DNA of 64,000 nucleotides from JAICLL01 sp035252155 (GTDB lineage: Bacteria > Planctomycetota > Planctomycetia > Pirellulales > JAICIG01): positions 5,262 through 69,261 of the forward strand of contig DATFDL010000776.1 in assembly GCA_035252155.1 (NCBI GenBank). The letters are read 5' to 3'. Shown here piece by piece: positions 53,564-62,500 of the stretch (its first letter is position 1; every line of letters begins with the position of its first letter). The translations under genes and the position numbers were made by a program. The notes beneath the pieces are model-generated. The model did not search any database and had not been told where the DNA came from. It was given only the letters and a program-made list of their open reading frames with translations.

Positions 53564-54810
53564 GGCGACGGCGCGTGCTCCAACTCCAATACCAGAGATC
53601 GCAAAAACGGCTCGACGTCGGTCACCAGCCCGACCGTTTGAAACGAGCCGCGGTCGTTCAGCTTGATCACGGTCGAAGGGTTGATGTCGACACAGACCAC
53701 CTTCACCCAGGCGGGCAGCAGGTTGCCCACGGCGATCGAGTGCAGCGTGGTGGCGATCATCAGGCAGAACGTCACGCCGCGCAGCAGCCGCCGCATCTCA
53801 CGCTGGGCCACCAGCACGTCGGTGATGACTTCGGGCAGCGGCCCGTCGTCACGGATGCTGCCGGCCAACACAAAATCGACGTTGTTTCGTACGCACTCGT
53901 ACATGATGCCAGAGGTGAGCGCTCCGGTTTCGACGGCCCGGCGAATGCCGCCCAGCCGCCGGATGCGGTTGATCGCCCGCAGATGATGCTCGTGCCCTTC
54001 CTCGGTCGGAATGCCGCGTTCCATGTGGATGCCCAAGCTGGTGCCGAAGAGCGATTGCTCAATGTCGTGCGTGGCCAGGGCGTTTCCGGCGAACAGCACG
54101 TGAAGGTAGCCCTGGCGAATCAGATGGCAGAGATGTTGGGTGCTGCCGGTGTGTACGATGGCCGGGCCGCCGACCAGCAGCACGCGACCGTTCGAGCCGC
54201 GCGTGCGCTGCAGTTCGCGGGCAATCTCGCGGACTGCCAGCCCTTTGGGTTTTTCGGTCGAAACGGCGCTGCCCATGAACTCGAACATCTGGCGTTCGGT
54301 GGCCCGCTGCTCGGGAAAGACCTTCACTCCGGCGTGGCCCACCACCAGTTGGTCGCCGGTGCGAACCTCGCACATCGGCACGCACCGCGCCTGCCGCGCG
54401 GCCGGCTCGACCAGCACGCCGCAATCCATCTCTTGATCGTCGACGGAAATCCATTGACCATCGAGCCGGATTTCGGTGCGCTGATTTGTCGTACTATAAA
54501 AACCTTCGGGGAAGGCGCCATCCATATCGGCGGCCACCAGGCGGCAGTCTTGCGTGGCGGTGGGCACGGCGCCGTGATCGGCGATCTGATCGAGGATGTC
54601 GCGCAGTTGCTCTTCGCTGGCGGCCGAGACTTCGACCACGGCGTGACTGGGGTCGCTGCGGGCCTGCCCGATGGCGATTTTTTGAATCCGAAACGCACCG
54701 CCGCGGCTGGTGATGACGTCGAGCACCTTGGGCAGGATCAAGCTGTCGATGATATGCCCGCGAATCTCGACGGTTTGCACGTGTCGTTGAGTTTCGCTGT
54801 GGGCGGCCAT
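53560..54810 (-). CDS. LOR/SDH-type ornithine cyclodeaminase (AgrE-like)
   Basis: 416 residues. The first 120 residues (VQTVEIRGHIIDSLILPKVL then AFRIQKIAIGQARSDPSHA) match the LOR/SDH domain that follows the dihydrolase in ArgZ/AgrE proteins. The C-terminal 250 form the TIGR00300-type NAD-binding domain (VLLVGGPAIVHTGSTQHLCH, GNALATHDIEQSLFGTSLG, and VKVVCVDINPSTVIKLNDRG). This enzyme cyclises ornithine to proline with loss of ammonia. It sits upstream of, and overlaps by four bases, the arginine dihydrolase gene, so the pair would carry arginine to proline. Confidence 0.8.
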   Translation of the reverse strand: MAAHSETQRHVQTVEIRGHIIDSLILPKVLDVITSRGGAFRIQKIAIGQARSDPSHAVVEVSAASEEQLRDILDQIADHGAVPTATQDCRLVAADMDGAFPEGFYSTTNQRTEIRLDGQWISVDDQEMDCGVLVEPAARQARCVPMCEVRTGDQLVVGHAGVKVFPEQRATERQMFEFMGSAVSTEKPKGLAVREIARELQRTRGSNGRVLLVGGPAIVHTGSTQHLCHLIRQGYLHVLFAGNALATHDIEQSLFGTSLGIHMERGIPTEEGHEHHLRAINRIRRLGGIRRAVETGALTSGIMYECVRNNVDFVLAGSIRDDGPLPEVITDVLVAQREMRRLLRGVTFCLMIATTLHSIAVGNLLPAWVKVVCVDINPSTVIKLNDRGSFQTVGLVTDVEPFLRSLVLELEHAPSP

Positions 54811-55038
54811 CCGGTGTCCTCCGTGCTTAGGGGCGGAATGATAGGCGGGGTGAAACGTATCTGCGAGCGTCGGTCAATTCCACCAGCAACATTCTATGCC
54901 GGGGCGCCGCCATCGGCCAAGCTCAAGCCGCCGGATGGACGTTATCGCCCCAGGCATCGGTTAACCGACCACCATGACCGAAATGGCGATGAAGGGCTCG
55001 CGATTGACTAGCTCCGCAATGCAGCCGATAATTTCGGT

Positions 55039-55245
55039 ATGAACATTGAAGTGGCAAGCGCCGATCCTGAAATCCTCGCCGACGCGCTGGCGATCATCGA
55101 AGCTCTCACGTCAGGGAGCCCGCCCGATCCAATGGTCATCCGGCGCGTTCGGGCACGTTCAGAAGTAATCTGCGAGCGCATCCTGCGAGAGCATGGACTT
55201 CTCGACATCGCTGTACCGGCGATTCGTGAATTCCGAGATCGATGA
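55039..55245 (+). CDS. small antitoxin-type protein
   Basis: 68 residues. The stretch PDPMVIRRVRARSEVICERI then LREHGLLDIAVPAIREFRD is the pattern of the small antitoxins that pair with VapC-type PIN toxins in planctomycetes and cyanobacteria. The stop overlaps the start of the next gene (ATGA). Confidence 0.6.
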   Translation: MNIEVASADPEILADALAIIEALTSGSPPDPMVIRRVRARSEVICERILREHGLLDIAVPAIREFRDR

Positions 55246-55451
55246 AGTACGTTTTGGATTCGCCAAAATTTTTTTCACATCTTTCCCTGATGCCGGATGC
55301 GATCCAATTGTCGTCTCAGGTCCGGATCGGCGTCTACGATTGTCTCTACGTGGCCTTGGCCGAACGAGAACAGTGCCGCGTTGCCACGGCCGATCATCGA
55401 TTACTGCATTCGTTCCCCGCGCATACGATTGCTCTCGCCTCAATCCCGTAG
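55242..55451 (+). pseudogene. VapC-type PIN toxin, internally deleted
   Basis: 69 residues in frame instead of about 130. The start MKYVLDS matches the first strand of PIN toxins (normally MKYVLDANV), but the text then jumps to the last third: RIGVYDCLYVALAEREQCRV and ATADHRLLHSFP. The two acidic residues near residue 40 and the last Asp (TADHRLL) remain, while the central acidic residue and fold core are lost. It is coupled to the antitoxin gene, so this is a decayed pair, probably harmless. Confidence 0.65.
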
Positions 55452-55480
55452 GTGTCGCTCTCAGAGTGCCACGGGCTGAC

Positions 55481-56443
55481 TTACTTCACGCCACAGGCCC
55501 GTTGCGCGCGGAGCAAGACCTCGCCGGCTTTTTTTCGGGCGCGGGCGGCGCCGTCGGCCAAAATGGCCCGCACTTGGTCGGGCTGCGCGGCCAACTCGGC
55601 CCGTCTGCGGCGCGGCTCGGCCAAGAACCGCTCGGCCACGTCGGCCAGGGCCTGCTTGATCTCGCCATAGCCGAAACCGCCGCGGCGATACAAGGCCGCC
55701 ATTTCGGTCCGCTCGGCGTCGCCGGCGAAGAGCGAATAAAGCTGAAACAGATGATCGCCCTCGGGCTCCTTGGGCTGATCCATCGGACGCGAATCGGTGA
55801 CGATCCGCATGATCTTTTTGCGCAGGGCCTTGGCTTCCTCGAACAACTCCAGCGTGTTGTTGTAGCTCTTCGACATTTTTTCACCGTCGGTGCCCGGCAC
55901 CTTGGCGGCGGCCGGCAGCACCTTGCCTTTGGGCATGACGAAGGTCTCGCCAAACTGGTGATTGAAGCTGCCGGCCAGGTCGCGACAGACCTCGATGTGC
56001 TGAAGTTGATCTTCACCCACCGGCACGATGTCGGCGTCGTAGATCAGAATGTCGGCGGCCATGAGCACGGGATACATAAACAGGCCGGCGTCGGCCGCCA
56101 GCCCTTTGGCCTTTTTGTCTTTGTAGGCGTGGCACCGTTCGAGCAGGCCCAGGGGCGCGCCGGTCATCAACAGCCAGCACAGCTCGCTGGCTTCGGGCAC
56201 ATCCGACTGCACAAACAGCGTGGCCCGACGCGGATCGAGCCCCAAGGCAAGCAGGTCCAGCGCGGCTTCGTGCGTGTATTCGGCCAGCAGCTTCGGATCG
56301 CGAACCGTGGTCAACGCATGCAGATTGGCGATGAAGTAATACGCCTCGTTATCGTTCTGCAGGTCAATGTATTGCCGGATGGCGCCGAAATAGTTTCCCC
56401 AATGGAAACGGCCCGTCGGTTGGATGCCGGAGAGAACTCTCAT
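55481..56443 (-). CDS. trpS: tryptophanyl-tRNA synthetase
   Basis: 320 residues from the ATG at 56443 (MRVLSGIQPTGRFHWGNYFG). The class-I signature is PTGRFHWGNY (HIGH-equivalent) and the KMSKS signature is DGEKMSKSYNNTLELF. LFVQSDVPEASELCWLL and DILIYDADIVPVGEDQLQH are typical. It charges tRNA-Trp. The upstream frame reads G-rich repeat DNA between trpS and pyrD and is not used. Confidence 0.95.
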   Translation of the reverse strand: MRVLSGIQPTGRFHWGNYFGAIRQYIDLQNDNEAYYFIANLHALTTVRDPKLLAEYTHEAALDLLALGLDPRRATLFVQSDVPEASELCWLLMTGAPLGLLERCHAYKDKKAKGLAADAGLFMYPVLMAADILIYDADIVPVGEDQLQHIEVCRDLAGSFNHQFGETFVMPKGKVLPAAAKVPGTDGEKMSKSYNNTLELFEEAKALRKKIMRIVTDSRPMDQPKEPEGDHLFQLYSLFAGDAERTEMAALYRRGGFGYGEIKQALADVAERFLAEPRRRRAELAAQPDQVRAILADGAARARKKAGEVLLRAQRACGVK

Positions 56444-56447
56444 AGAG

Positions 56448-56570
56448 GTCGGGGGTCGGGGGTCAGGATTCAGGGAAGAGGCTGGGGACTCGGGGCTCGG
56501 GGATAGGGATTTGTTCTCCAACCCCAAGCCTTGGTTCCCTAGACCCTAGCCCCGAGTCCCTAGCCCCTCT
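56448..56570. repeat. G-rich / C-rich inverted repeat element
   Basis: GTCGGGGGTCGGGGGTCAGG at 56448 and GGGACTCGGGGCTCGGGG near 56484 are mirrored by CCCTAGACCCTAGCCCCGAG and AGTCCCTAGCCCCTC at 56537-56568. The element sits at the pyrD/trpS junction and covers the coding tail of pyrD (see that entry). Related short units occur at about 33600-33640. Confidence 0.7.
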
Positions 56571-57473
56571 GCCCAACGTGCCGACGATCTCACGGACAGA
56601 CTGAGCCCCGAGTTCGACAAGGGCCGAAGGGAGACCATCGAGGATTTCCATTGAGGCTTTCGGTCGGTAGTAGTTTACCGTGCCAAGTTGCACGGCCGTG
56701 GCGCCGGTCACCAAGAATTCCATCACGTCGTCGAGCGTGGCGATACCGCCGATGCCGATCACGGGCGTCGCCACGGCCCGAGCGACCTGGTAAACCGCCC
56801 GCAATGCGATGGGTTTGATGGCCGGGCCGCTCAGACCGCCCAGTACATTGCCCAGCAGCGGACGTCGCCGCCGCCAGTCGACGGCCATGCCCAGGCAGGT
56901 GTTGATGAGCGAGATGGCGTCGGCGCCGCCTTCCTCGGCGGCCTTGGCCATCGCGGCGATGTCGGTGACGTTGGGCGTCAATTTGGCGATCACCGGCAGC
57001 GAGCAGGCCGCACGAACGCCGGCCACCACGCCGCGGCACATCTCGCGGTCGGTGCCAAAGTCAACTCCGCCGCTCACATTGGGGCATGAGATATTCAGTT
57101 CAATCCCCGCCACGCCCGGCGCGCTGTCGAGCCGCCGGGCAAGCTCGACAAACTCTGCTTGGCTGCGGCCCGCAATGCTGACGACGATCGGCGCCCCGAC
57201 CGACCTCAGATACAGCAGATGGTGGCTGATGAACGCCTCGATGCCGTCGTTATCCAGGCCGATCGAGTTGAGCATGCCAGCCGCCGTCTCGACCGTCCGC
57301 CAGGGAGCGTTGCCGAGCCGCGGCTCTTTGGTAATGGTCTTCGGCAGAATGGCCCCCAGCCGCCGCAGATCGACCAGGCCCTGCATTTCGCGCGCGTAGC
57401 CGAACGTGCCCGACGCCACCATGATCGGGTTGGCGAGATGCAATCTGCCTAGTTGAACGGAGAGGTCGGGCAT
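56463..57473 (-). CDS. pyrD: dihydroorotate dehydrogenase (class 1B-like) with repeat-encoded tail
   Basis: 336 residues. It oxidises dihydroorotate to orotate in pyrimidine synthesis. FMN and substrate motifs are present: [38 protein letters not shown] (catalytic Cys), [38 protein letters not shown] and [17 protein letters not shown]. Classical 1B enzymes end near [17 protein letters not shown]; here about 35 more residues (from [20 protein letters not shown] on) are encoded by the G-rich repeat element and are not expected to fold. No pyrK (electron-transfer subunit) is nearby. Confidence 0.9.
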   Translation of the reverse strand: MPDLSVQLGRLHLANPIMVASGTFGYAREMQGLVDLRRLGAILPKTITKEPRLGNAPWRTVETAAGMLNSIGLDNDGIEAFISHHLLYLRSVGAPIVVSIAGRSQAEFVELARRLDSAPGVAGIELNISCPNVSGGVDFGTDREMCRGVVAGVRAACSLPVIAKLTPNVTDIAAMAKAAEEGGADAISLINTCLGMAVDWRRRRPLLGNVLGGLSGPAIKPIALRAVYQVARAVATPVIGIGGIATLDDVMEFLVTGATAVQLGTVNYYRPKASMEILDGLPSALVELGAQSVREIVGTLGRGARDSGLGSREPRLGVGEQIPIPEPRVPSLFPES

Positions 57474-57663
57474 GGAGCGTCCGGTGTTGTCCCCGGTTGC
57501 ATGTTAGCCGCGCGGACGCCCGTGGGGGAGAGGGGGACTCAGGGAGACGCGGGGACACGGAGAAGCGGAGATATGAACTTCTCCCATCACCCCCTATTTC
57601 GCGTCTAGTTGTCGGGCGCAGGGCGCACCATCAGCGCCCGCATTCAAACAGCGACGGCTTCGA

Positions 57664-57882
57664 TTAGATAATTCCGCCGTGCGTGCGGTATGGCGTCAGA
57701 TGGCTCGGCATGTCGAGCATCCAGATGCGCTCCCAATCGTCGAGCAAGTGACGCAGGTCTTCCGATGACCAGATCAATTGCTGCGCGCGGCGCACCGGAT
57801 CGGCCGAGTACGCCGGGACGATGCATCCCAGACTCGGGGCGATCGACAAGCCAAGCAAAACTGCCAACAGCAGATTGCGCAT
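57664..57882 (-). CDS. small conserved lipoprotein
   Basis: 72 residues from the ATG at 57882 (MRNLLLAVLLGLSIAPSLGC), with a lipobox SLGC. The mature part is short: SADPVRRAQQLIWSSEDLRH then LLDDWERIWMLDMPSHLTPY and THGGII. The motif RxxQLI-SSEDLR-DEWERIW-D-PSHLTP occurs in many planctomycete genomes; function unknown. It stands alone between pyrD and the HU-like gene. Confidence 0.7.
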   Translation of the reverse strand: MRNLLLAVLLGLSIAPSLGCIVPAYSADPVRRAQQLIWSSEDLRHLLDDWERIWMLDMPSHLTPYRTHGGII

Positions 57883-58111
57883 TGACCCAACTCCTACCTG
57901 AGACAACTGCCCGCCGCCCAAATCCGTAAAGGCGCGTAGCGTCGTCGGCCGTGCCGCGCGGGCCGAAAGGCCAACGGCGGCAACCCTCAAATGGTGATTC
58001 TTGTTTCGTCGCGTGACATGCTCAAAGCCGGCTGGGCACCGACTCTGATCGCGGGATGGGGGGGCGACGTGTGATCGCCGGGCGATACTGTGGACTCAGT
58101 GAGCCGTGACA

Positions 58112-58555
58112 TCAGTCGCCAGGCTCGTCGTTTCTGCCGTAAGTTGCTTGTGCGCCAAGTGGTTCAGGTGTTCGGTCGATGTGTGCCGCGGGCTGCGAGT
58201 TGCCCGGTGGGGCGGCATGCTGGGCAGTGTGCTGTGCGGCGGCGTGCTGGGCGGCTGCCGCGGCGGCGGCCCGGCGTTCTAGTTCGCGGACCCGCTCTTC
58301 CATTTCCTTGCCCGGCTTAAACGTAACCACGTATTTCTCGGGCACATAGACCTTGTCGCCGGTGCGTGGGTTGCGAGCCTTGCGTGCCGCCCGCTTCTTC
58401 ACCTCGAAGACACCGAAGTTTCGCAGCTCAATCCGTTTCTCTTCGACCAGGGTTTCGACGATGGCATCAAAGGTCTTTTGGACGATCTCCTTGGTCTTCA
58501 ACTGCGTCAGCCCGATTTCGTCCGAGATGGTTTTGACGATTTCTTTTTTGGTCAC
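58112..58555 (-). CDS. HU/IHF-type DNA-binding protein with Ala/His-rich tail
   Basis: 147 residues, GTG start, with a GGAG-type site (58565-58569) nine bases upstream. The first 90 residues are a complete HU fold ([20 protein letters not shown], then [20 protein letters not shown] and [19 protein letters not shown]), with the DNA-contacting R-N-P segment. The remaining 55 residues are low complexity: a coiled-coil-like [20 protein letters not shown] then [18 protein letters not shown]. Tails like this occur in some planctomycete HU proteins; the His-rich part might bind metals. A strong promoter lies at 58626-58654. Confidence 0.88.
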   Translation of the reverse strand: MTKKEIVKTISDEIGLTQLKTKEIVQKTFDAIVETLVEEKRIELRNFGVFEVKKRAARKARNPRTGDKVYVPEKYVVTFKPGKEMEERVRELERRAAAAAAAQHAAAQHTAQHAAPPGNSQPAAHIDRTPEPLGAQATYGRNDEPGD

Positions 58556-58625
58556 GGCTCGGCTCTCCTAGAGAGTTGGAGGTACGGCCTGCGCGACCGG
58601 CCTCCGGGTAACACTTGACGCTCCA

Positions 58626-58654
58626 AGTGTAAATGCCATAAGCACTAGTGTCAA
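58626..58654 (-). promoter_or_regulatory. sigma70 promoter of the HU-like gene
   Basis: On the minus strand TTGACA (58654-58649), a 17-base spacer and TACACT (58631-58626). The -35 box is consensus. The predicted start leaves a leader of about 60-65 bases before the GTG at 58555. Confidence 0.75.
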
Positions 58655-58854
58655 GGGCACCCACCGTAACCCAGCATGATGTCCGCCGGCTTATCGCAGC
58701 CGCGGGGGCTGCTGTCGCACGAATAAGCGATGCCGAAGGCGCCTCTGGCCGGTCGAACCAGGGTCTGCAATATCCGAGTTGTCAAAGAGCTTGATTCCGC
58801 CAGCCACGATATCGGCGGTGCGACCGGCAAACTCCAGCCAAAACAGAAAAATCG

Positions 58855-59271
58855 TCAAACTCGGATGACGCGGACCTGGCTGACGATCTGTTCGACGGTG
58901 AAAAGCTGCCCGCGGCCGCTGCCTGGGCAAACGGCGCAAGTATGCCGCCAGTCTTCCTCGCTTCGCACGTTCGAGTCCCAAAATGGCCAGGTGCGGCACT
59001 GGCGAGGGCGGGCTTCATATACCTTGCAGCGGCGGGTTTCGCCGTCGAAGAACACGCAATCGCCGTTGTCGAATTCGACCAAAGTGCGGCGGACCCCCAC
59101 GCGGCGGACGTACTTGCGCTCGAACTCTTCGACCGACACCCCGATTTTTGCCGCCAGGGCGTCGATCTCTTCCTGATTTACCCAAACGTAGCCGGGCGCC
59201 CCGGTGCAGCAGTCGCCGCAGCCGGTACACTCGAACCGCAGGCCATCCTTAAACCAAGGCTCTTTGCTCAT
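58855..59271 (-). CDS. YkgJ-family Cys-rich (zinc/iron-chelating) protein
   Basis: 138 residues from the ATG at 59271. Start MSKEPWFKDGLRFECTGCGD then CCTGAPGYVWVNQ: the CxxCGxCC pattern, followed by CKVYEARPRQCRTWPFWDS and a late TCAVCPG, is the YkgJ (CxxCxxCC) family, thought to bind zinc or an Fe-S cluster. The start overlaps the stop of the symporter stump by four bases. Confidence 0.85.
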   Translation of the reverse strand: MSKEPWFKDGLRFECTGCGDCCTGAPGYVWVNQEEIDALAAKIGVSVEEFERKYVRRVGVRRTLVEFDNGDCVFFDGETRRCKVYEARPRQCRTWPFWDSNVRSEEDWRHTCAVCPGSGRGQLFTVEQIVSQVRVIRV

Positions 59272-59501
59272 GCCTCTTTTGTACCCGCCGATGGCGACTC
59301 GAACAATCGAGAGAGGACAGCAGCCGGGGGCGGCGCCGTCGCGAGACTGACCAGCACGCCTGCGATTAGCGAAGCAGTCCGTCCCCAAATCACCGGGTCG
59401 AGGCCCAACAAGTAATAGGGCCGAAAGCGGGCGAGTTGCCCGATCATCGGGTCGAGCGTCTCGCCGGTCGTCAGATAAACCAGCAAAGACCGATATCGCA
59501 T
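59268..59501 (-). pseudogene. C-terminal stump of a sodium:solute symporter
   Basis: 77 residues. The segment RFRPYYLLGLDPVIWGRTAS then LIAGVLVSLATAPPPAAVLS resembles the last helix and tail of SSS-family symporters (LGLDPxxWGxxASLVAGVVVSLLT). The usual 400 or more preceding residues are missing, and the frame opens three bases after the stop of the giant glycosyltransferase gene. Most likely the rest of the gene was lost when the neighbouring DNA arrived, though a short expressed peptide cannot be ruled out. Confidence 0.6.
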
Positions 59502-59504
59502 GAC

Positions 59505-62500
59505 TTAAACTGACAACGCTGCCAGTTGACGTCGTGCTTCCGCGGCAAGCGGGTCTTCGGGCGCCAGACGGATGCATTGTTCAAAGGCGGCACTCGCCTC
59601 CGCGCGTTCGCCGGTGTTGGAAAGCGCGTATCCAAGTGAAAGCTGCGTGACTGCCGAGGCGGGCCGCTCGCATAAGGACGTCCGAAGCTCGCCCGCGGCT
59701 TCCTGAAAGCGGCCGCTGCGCAACAGCACCGTGCCCAAGTTATGATGTGCCGCGGCATTGGCCGGCTGCCGATGGACCAGCTCGCGCAAGGCCTGCTCGG
59801 CTTCGACGAAATCACTGCGATCGAAGAGCAACCGGCAAAGTTCGTCCAGCGGCGCAAGCTCGTCGGGACATTCCTTAGTCGCGCGCCGGCAGATCTCTAG
59901 CGCGGCGTCCGCTCGTCCGGAGGCTTCCACCGCCCGAGCCGCCAGCGCCTGGGCCAAGCCGCGAAGTTGTGGCTGGCGAGCCAACAGTTGATGGGCTACC
60001 TGCTCGGCATCCGACCAGCGGCCCTGCGATATAAGGTTTTCCACGAGCCCCCGCCAACCGTCGCGATAGCCGGGCACTTCTTCGATGATCCGCCGCCATT
60101 GGGCCTTCGCCTTCGCCAGCGCACCCATGTCCTGGTAGACGGCGGCCAGGTTGTGACGGGCCTTGAACCCGACGATTCCGCTGTCGATGCTCGAAAAGTG
60201 CAAGCCGTCGTTATTGGCCAACGCCGCCAGATAACTCAACTCCGCCGCTCGGAGCCGGCCGTCCTCGTGCAAGAGCATGGCATGCCGGAACAGCAGCTCG
60301 GGATCCTTTGGATAGAGCTTTAGGCCTTCCAGGCATGCCTGCCGGGCTTTCACTCTTTGGCCAAGCTCCCGGAGGCTTGACGCCAAAATCGCATAGACCT
60401 TTCGTACATGCGATTCGTGCGGCTGGGCCAGTTCCAGGCTGCGCTTGAGCGCCTTGACCGCCTTGCGGTGCTTGCCGGCGTCGGCGTAGGTCATTCCCAG
60501 GTTGAAATGAACGAAGGTGTGGTTCGGCCTGTCTCGAAGATCGAGGCGCAACAGCTTGATGTCCCGCTTGAGCTTGGTTCTTCGGCCTTCGGGCGAATGA
60601 TCGGCCCCCGCATGAACGACGAAGATGTCGGTAAAGATGACGTCGCCATTCGACCGATTGATGGCGTCGAGCACTTGCTCGTGGATCCGGCCCTCAAAGC
60701 ATAATCCGCGGTGGTTGCGAAACAGTTTGAGATGGTCCACGACCGTGACATCGTGGGCACCATCGACACCGCCACCGGGGCAGTAGACCTGCATCACGTA
60801 GCCCAAAGTATTGGGGGCATGCGTCCCGCAAGCGAGGCTGCGCAGCTTGCGGCCGTTGTCGGCGTCGATCACGTCGTCGGAGTCCATCCAGAAAATCCAT
60901 TCGCCCTGGGCGTACTTGAGCGACTCGTTGCGGGCGACTGCGAAGCTCTTAGGCCAGGCGAAGTGGTGCACTTCCGCACCAAGCTCGCGGCAGATGTCGC
61001 GCGTGGCGTCGGTCGAGCCGGTATCCACCACGATGATCTCGTCCACCCAGGGCTTGACGCTTTCGAGGCACGCCCGGATGGTGCGGGCATTTTGCCGAAC
61101 GATCATGCAGAGGGAGAGGGAACAGGGGACAGGGGATAGGGAACAGGGGGAATTCGGCGCAGCCGGCGCTTCTGTCGCTTGGTTCTGGCAGGGTCTCCCG
61201 ACCCTGCCAGTAGCTCGACCGAAGGTCTCCTGACCCACTGGTGCCGACAGGGTCTCCTGAGCCTGCCAGTTGCGCGACCGAAGGTCTCTTGAACAAGTTT
61301 CGAGTTCCGGTCCCTCAGTCCCCCACTTTTCCTCATAAATCTTGCGGTTGCGTTCCAGCAGGTTGGCCAGATCGACTCCCGCCGCGGCGAACGACCGATG
61401 CCCGAAGTGGTGCACAAAGGCGTCACGGGCGATCACCAGCCGAAAACCCGCCGCGGCCGCGCGGCGGCAATAATCGTCGTCTTCGAAATTACCGATGCCG
61501 AACCGCTCGTCGAGCAGCCCGACGCGCTCGATCGCTTCGCGCGAGATCAAGAGGCAAAAGCCCACCAGCCGATCGACGTCTTCCCGCCGGCCGGCGTTTT
61601 GCTTGGCCCATTCCCACGCGAAGCCGTCGAGCGCGCTGAGATCATCGTATCCGGCGGCCACCTGTTGCGGCCCACTCACAAAATTCGAGCACGGCCCCAC
61701 CAACCCGACAGCGCGTACCCACTCACCGCCTGCCCTCTGCATTCCTCTCCCTCCGGGAGAGGTTAGGTGAGGGTCTTCCTCGCGCAGCATTCCTCTCCCT
61801 CCGGGAGAGGTTAGGTGAGGGCCTTCCTCGCGCAGCGCCTGGAGCATTCTCCTCAGCCAGCCCGTGGTCACCAGCACGTCGTTGTTCAAGAGCAAGACCT
61901 GCCTGCCCTGGCTGGCGGCGATGCCTTGATTGGCGGCGGCCGGAAAGCCGCGGTTATCCCGGTTCTCGATGAGCTTTACATCGGGGCACGATCGCAAATA
62001 TTCGACCGTTCCGTCGGTGGAGCCATTGTCTACGACGATGAGCTCGTAGGCTTCGTCGGTCACGAACCGAATGCTGGCCAGACAGGCGCGCGTGCAGCCA
62101 ACCTCGTTGTGCGTGACGATCACGATCGACGTCAGGCCATAGTCTCGTTTGGGCTCAGCCGTCGCGGTGACGCTATACCGCTCGACGTTGAACTCCTCCG
62201 CTTCGCTTTCGGGGAGCCCGTTGATAAATGGCGGCGGCGATGAGGTAGAGACTGCCCGAGCCAAACGACCTTGCACGTTCGCGGGAAGCGAAGAATCTGT
62301 AGGGAACGCCCTCTGTGGCGTTCCGCATTGCCACGAACGTGCAAGGTCATTTACTGACGGGCAGATGGCGGTTGCATGAAAACCCGCGCGGTACAGGAGT
62401 TTTTCCAGCTCGCGTCGCGTGAAAAACCGCAGCGGCCCGCGTTCATTGACCGCCTTCCACCGCCCTTCAATTAAACCGCGAATGACGGACTCTCTGCGCG

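Noticed and set aside
53575..55011. Long plus-strand frame (478 codons) opposite the AgrE-like gene
   Set aside because: Antisense of a well-conserved enzyme; the codon pattern gives no domain.
58691..58999. Possible gene on the minus strand overlapping the YkgJ gene
   Set aside because: Out of frame with, and mostly inside, the YkgJ gene; composition is Arg-rich as expected for a shadow frame.
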